From Treponema pectinovorum (GTDB lineage Bacteria > Spirochaetota > Spirochaetia > Treponematales > Treponemataceae), in contig NZ_UFQO01000001.1 of assembly GCF_900497595.1 (NCBI RefSeq), forward strand, positions 62,001 through 126,000: a DNA stretch of 64,000 nt. The letters run 5' to 3'. The position numbers and the translations under genes were made by a program. This document shows, one piece after another, positions 63,435-64,000 of this stretch (within the stretch, counting starts at the first letter, position 1; each line of letters begins with the position of its first letter). Below the pieces are notes generated by a model. The model had not been told where the DNA came from. It made no database searches and saw nothing but the letters and a program-made list of their open reading frames with translations.

Positions 63435-63902
63435 ATGGCAGTCGGAGAGTTTGAGAAAGGAAATTTCCTTTCAAGTTATATTTTGGAACGCGGACTTTTA
63501 AATGTCTCCAAATCAGAATATAGAAAAATAGTTTTTTATGAGCTTGCTTTTATAAAAAATGTTTGCGGTTTTTTCGGTGAATTTTCAACTTTTTCTATTT
63601 CTTTAATACAATTATATTCAATTGCGGAAAAATTAAAAATAAAGCCTTCAAAAGTTGCCTCACTTTTAAAAGATATTTTTTATTCAGGTTTTGAAAAAAC
63701 AGAAAACAATTCATCTTCCTCCATAGAAATCATCTGCAAATACATTTCAAAAGACAGATTTGAAAAAGAAGAACTTGCAATTTTAATACCGAATCCTGTT
63801 GAGAAAGAAATTGTAGAGCGTTTTCTTTTGGAAAATAACGCTCGCTATGATACTTCAGAACTTTGCAGACAGCAGTTCAAGTTGTGGCGGAAAAAAAATT
63901 AA
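63435..63902 (+). CDS. Hypothetical protein (helical, 155 aa)
   Basis: A 155-aa soluble protein with no recognised domain. ATG 63435 has GGGGG 8 nt upstream. It is rich in Lys, Glu and Ile/Leu and predicted mostly helical; motif-like stretches are SIAEKLKIKPSKVASLL and FEKEELAILIPNPVEKE, which could be a helix-turn-helix-like element but is too weak to call. The 240-nt gap before it is AT-rich and holds one small hairpin (GCTTT-CGC-AAAGC), nothing else. Confidence 0.5.
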   Translation: MAVGEFEKGNFLSSYILERGLLNVSKSEYRKIVFYELAFIKNVCGFFGEFSTFSISLIQLYSIAEKLKIKPSKVASLLKDIFYSGFEKTENNSSSSIEIICKYISKDRFEKEELAILIPNPVEKEIVERFLLENNARYDTSELCRQQFKLWRKKN

Positions 63903-63939
63903 AGTAATAATGCGGGATTTTATTCTATCAAGGTAGAAA

Positions 63940-63964
63940 AAAATAAAAAAAACGCAGTTTGCGT
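63940..63964 (-). terminator. Rho-independent terminator on the minus strand
   Basis: Read leftward, ACGCA-AAC-TGCGT is followed by a long T-run. A leftward gene therefore probably ends just right of the window. Confidence 0.55.
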
Positions 63965-64000
63965 GAAAAAATGAAAAGTTTTTTACGAATACTAACCGCT

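Noticed and set aside
63971-64000. Possible start of a rightward gene (MKSFLRILTA)
   Set aside because: Only ten codons are visible and there is no ribosome site; it also follows the minus-strand terminator.

Overview
The window looks like the chromosome of a host-associated spirochaete of the genus Treponema. The DNA is AT-rich. It carries a FlaA flagellar sheath gene, a spirochaete-type SPASM-domain operon, flgF/flgG with a rod-binding protein behind a near-consensus sigma-28 promoter, bactofilin and a [FeFe] hydrogenase. The species cannot be named from the sequence alone.

Layout. (1) 1-9.3 kb: the 5' part of xseA (leftward), then a tight rightward operon: a SPASM-domain protein, a glycosyltransferase-like protein, a three-domain SpsF/PseG-like/methyltransferase fusion, an ATP-grasp enzyme, an N-acetylmuramoyl-L-alanine amidase and a GerMN protein. 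It reads like a cell-envelope or flagellar sugar-modification pathway. (2) 9.3-11.9 kb: flaA, and a RelA/SpoT-domain protein with TPR repeats. (3) 11.9-30.8 kb: an accessory island. Its outer layer is a parA/parB-type element on the minus strand, with an exact 18-nt direct repeat at both ends. Inside it, about 12.72-28.89 kb, lies a remnant of a Firmicutes-type integrative conjugative element (ICE). The remnant holds a truncated SNF2 helicase, an OB-fold protein, a C-protein/methyltransferase/endonuclease module, a complete qatABCD anti-phage system, a frameshifted relaxase, mobC, and TetR plus a heterodimeric ABC exporter with a third, truncated ABC gene. The mobility, methyltransferase and partition genes are broken by point lesions. 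The Qat genes and the exporter are intact. (4) 30.8-44.3 kb: tRNA-Glu, a JAMM-DinG helicase fusion, rpsT, an HU gene, lnt, bactofilin, rho, rpmE, an rRNA methyltransferase, a hairpin-rich tandem repeat, a DEAD-box helicase, an ABC-F protein and tRNA-Phe. (5) 44.4-54 kb: a DUF1858/DUF2249 protein, an outer-membrane barrel, murG-cvpA-holB-histidine kinase-sigma54 regulator, a J-domain protein and glgC. (6) 54-64 kb: flgF-flgG-rod-binding protein, a leftward operon of [FeFe] hydrogenase plus an NMT1-type ABC importer, then murC, yicC, a cytidylate-kinase-like gene and a hypothetical gene.

How the parts work together. murG, murC, lnt, the amidase and bactofilin serve envelope growth. flaA, flgF, flgG and the rod-binding protein serve the periplasmic flagellum. 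rpsT, rpmE, rho, the DEAD-box helicase, ABC-F protein and tRNAs serve gene expression. The island adds phage defence (Qat plus a decayed restriction-modification module) and an efflux system under its own repressor. The most notable biology is the decay pattern of the island, in which the mobility, methylation and partition functions are broken but the defence and export cargo is not, together with several unusual fusions: JAMM-DinG, RelA-TPR and SpsF-PseG-methyltransferase.
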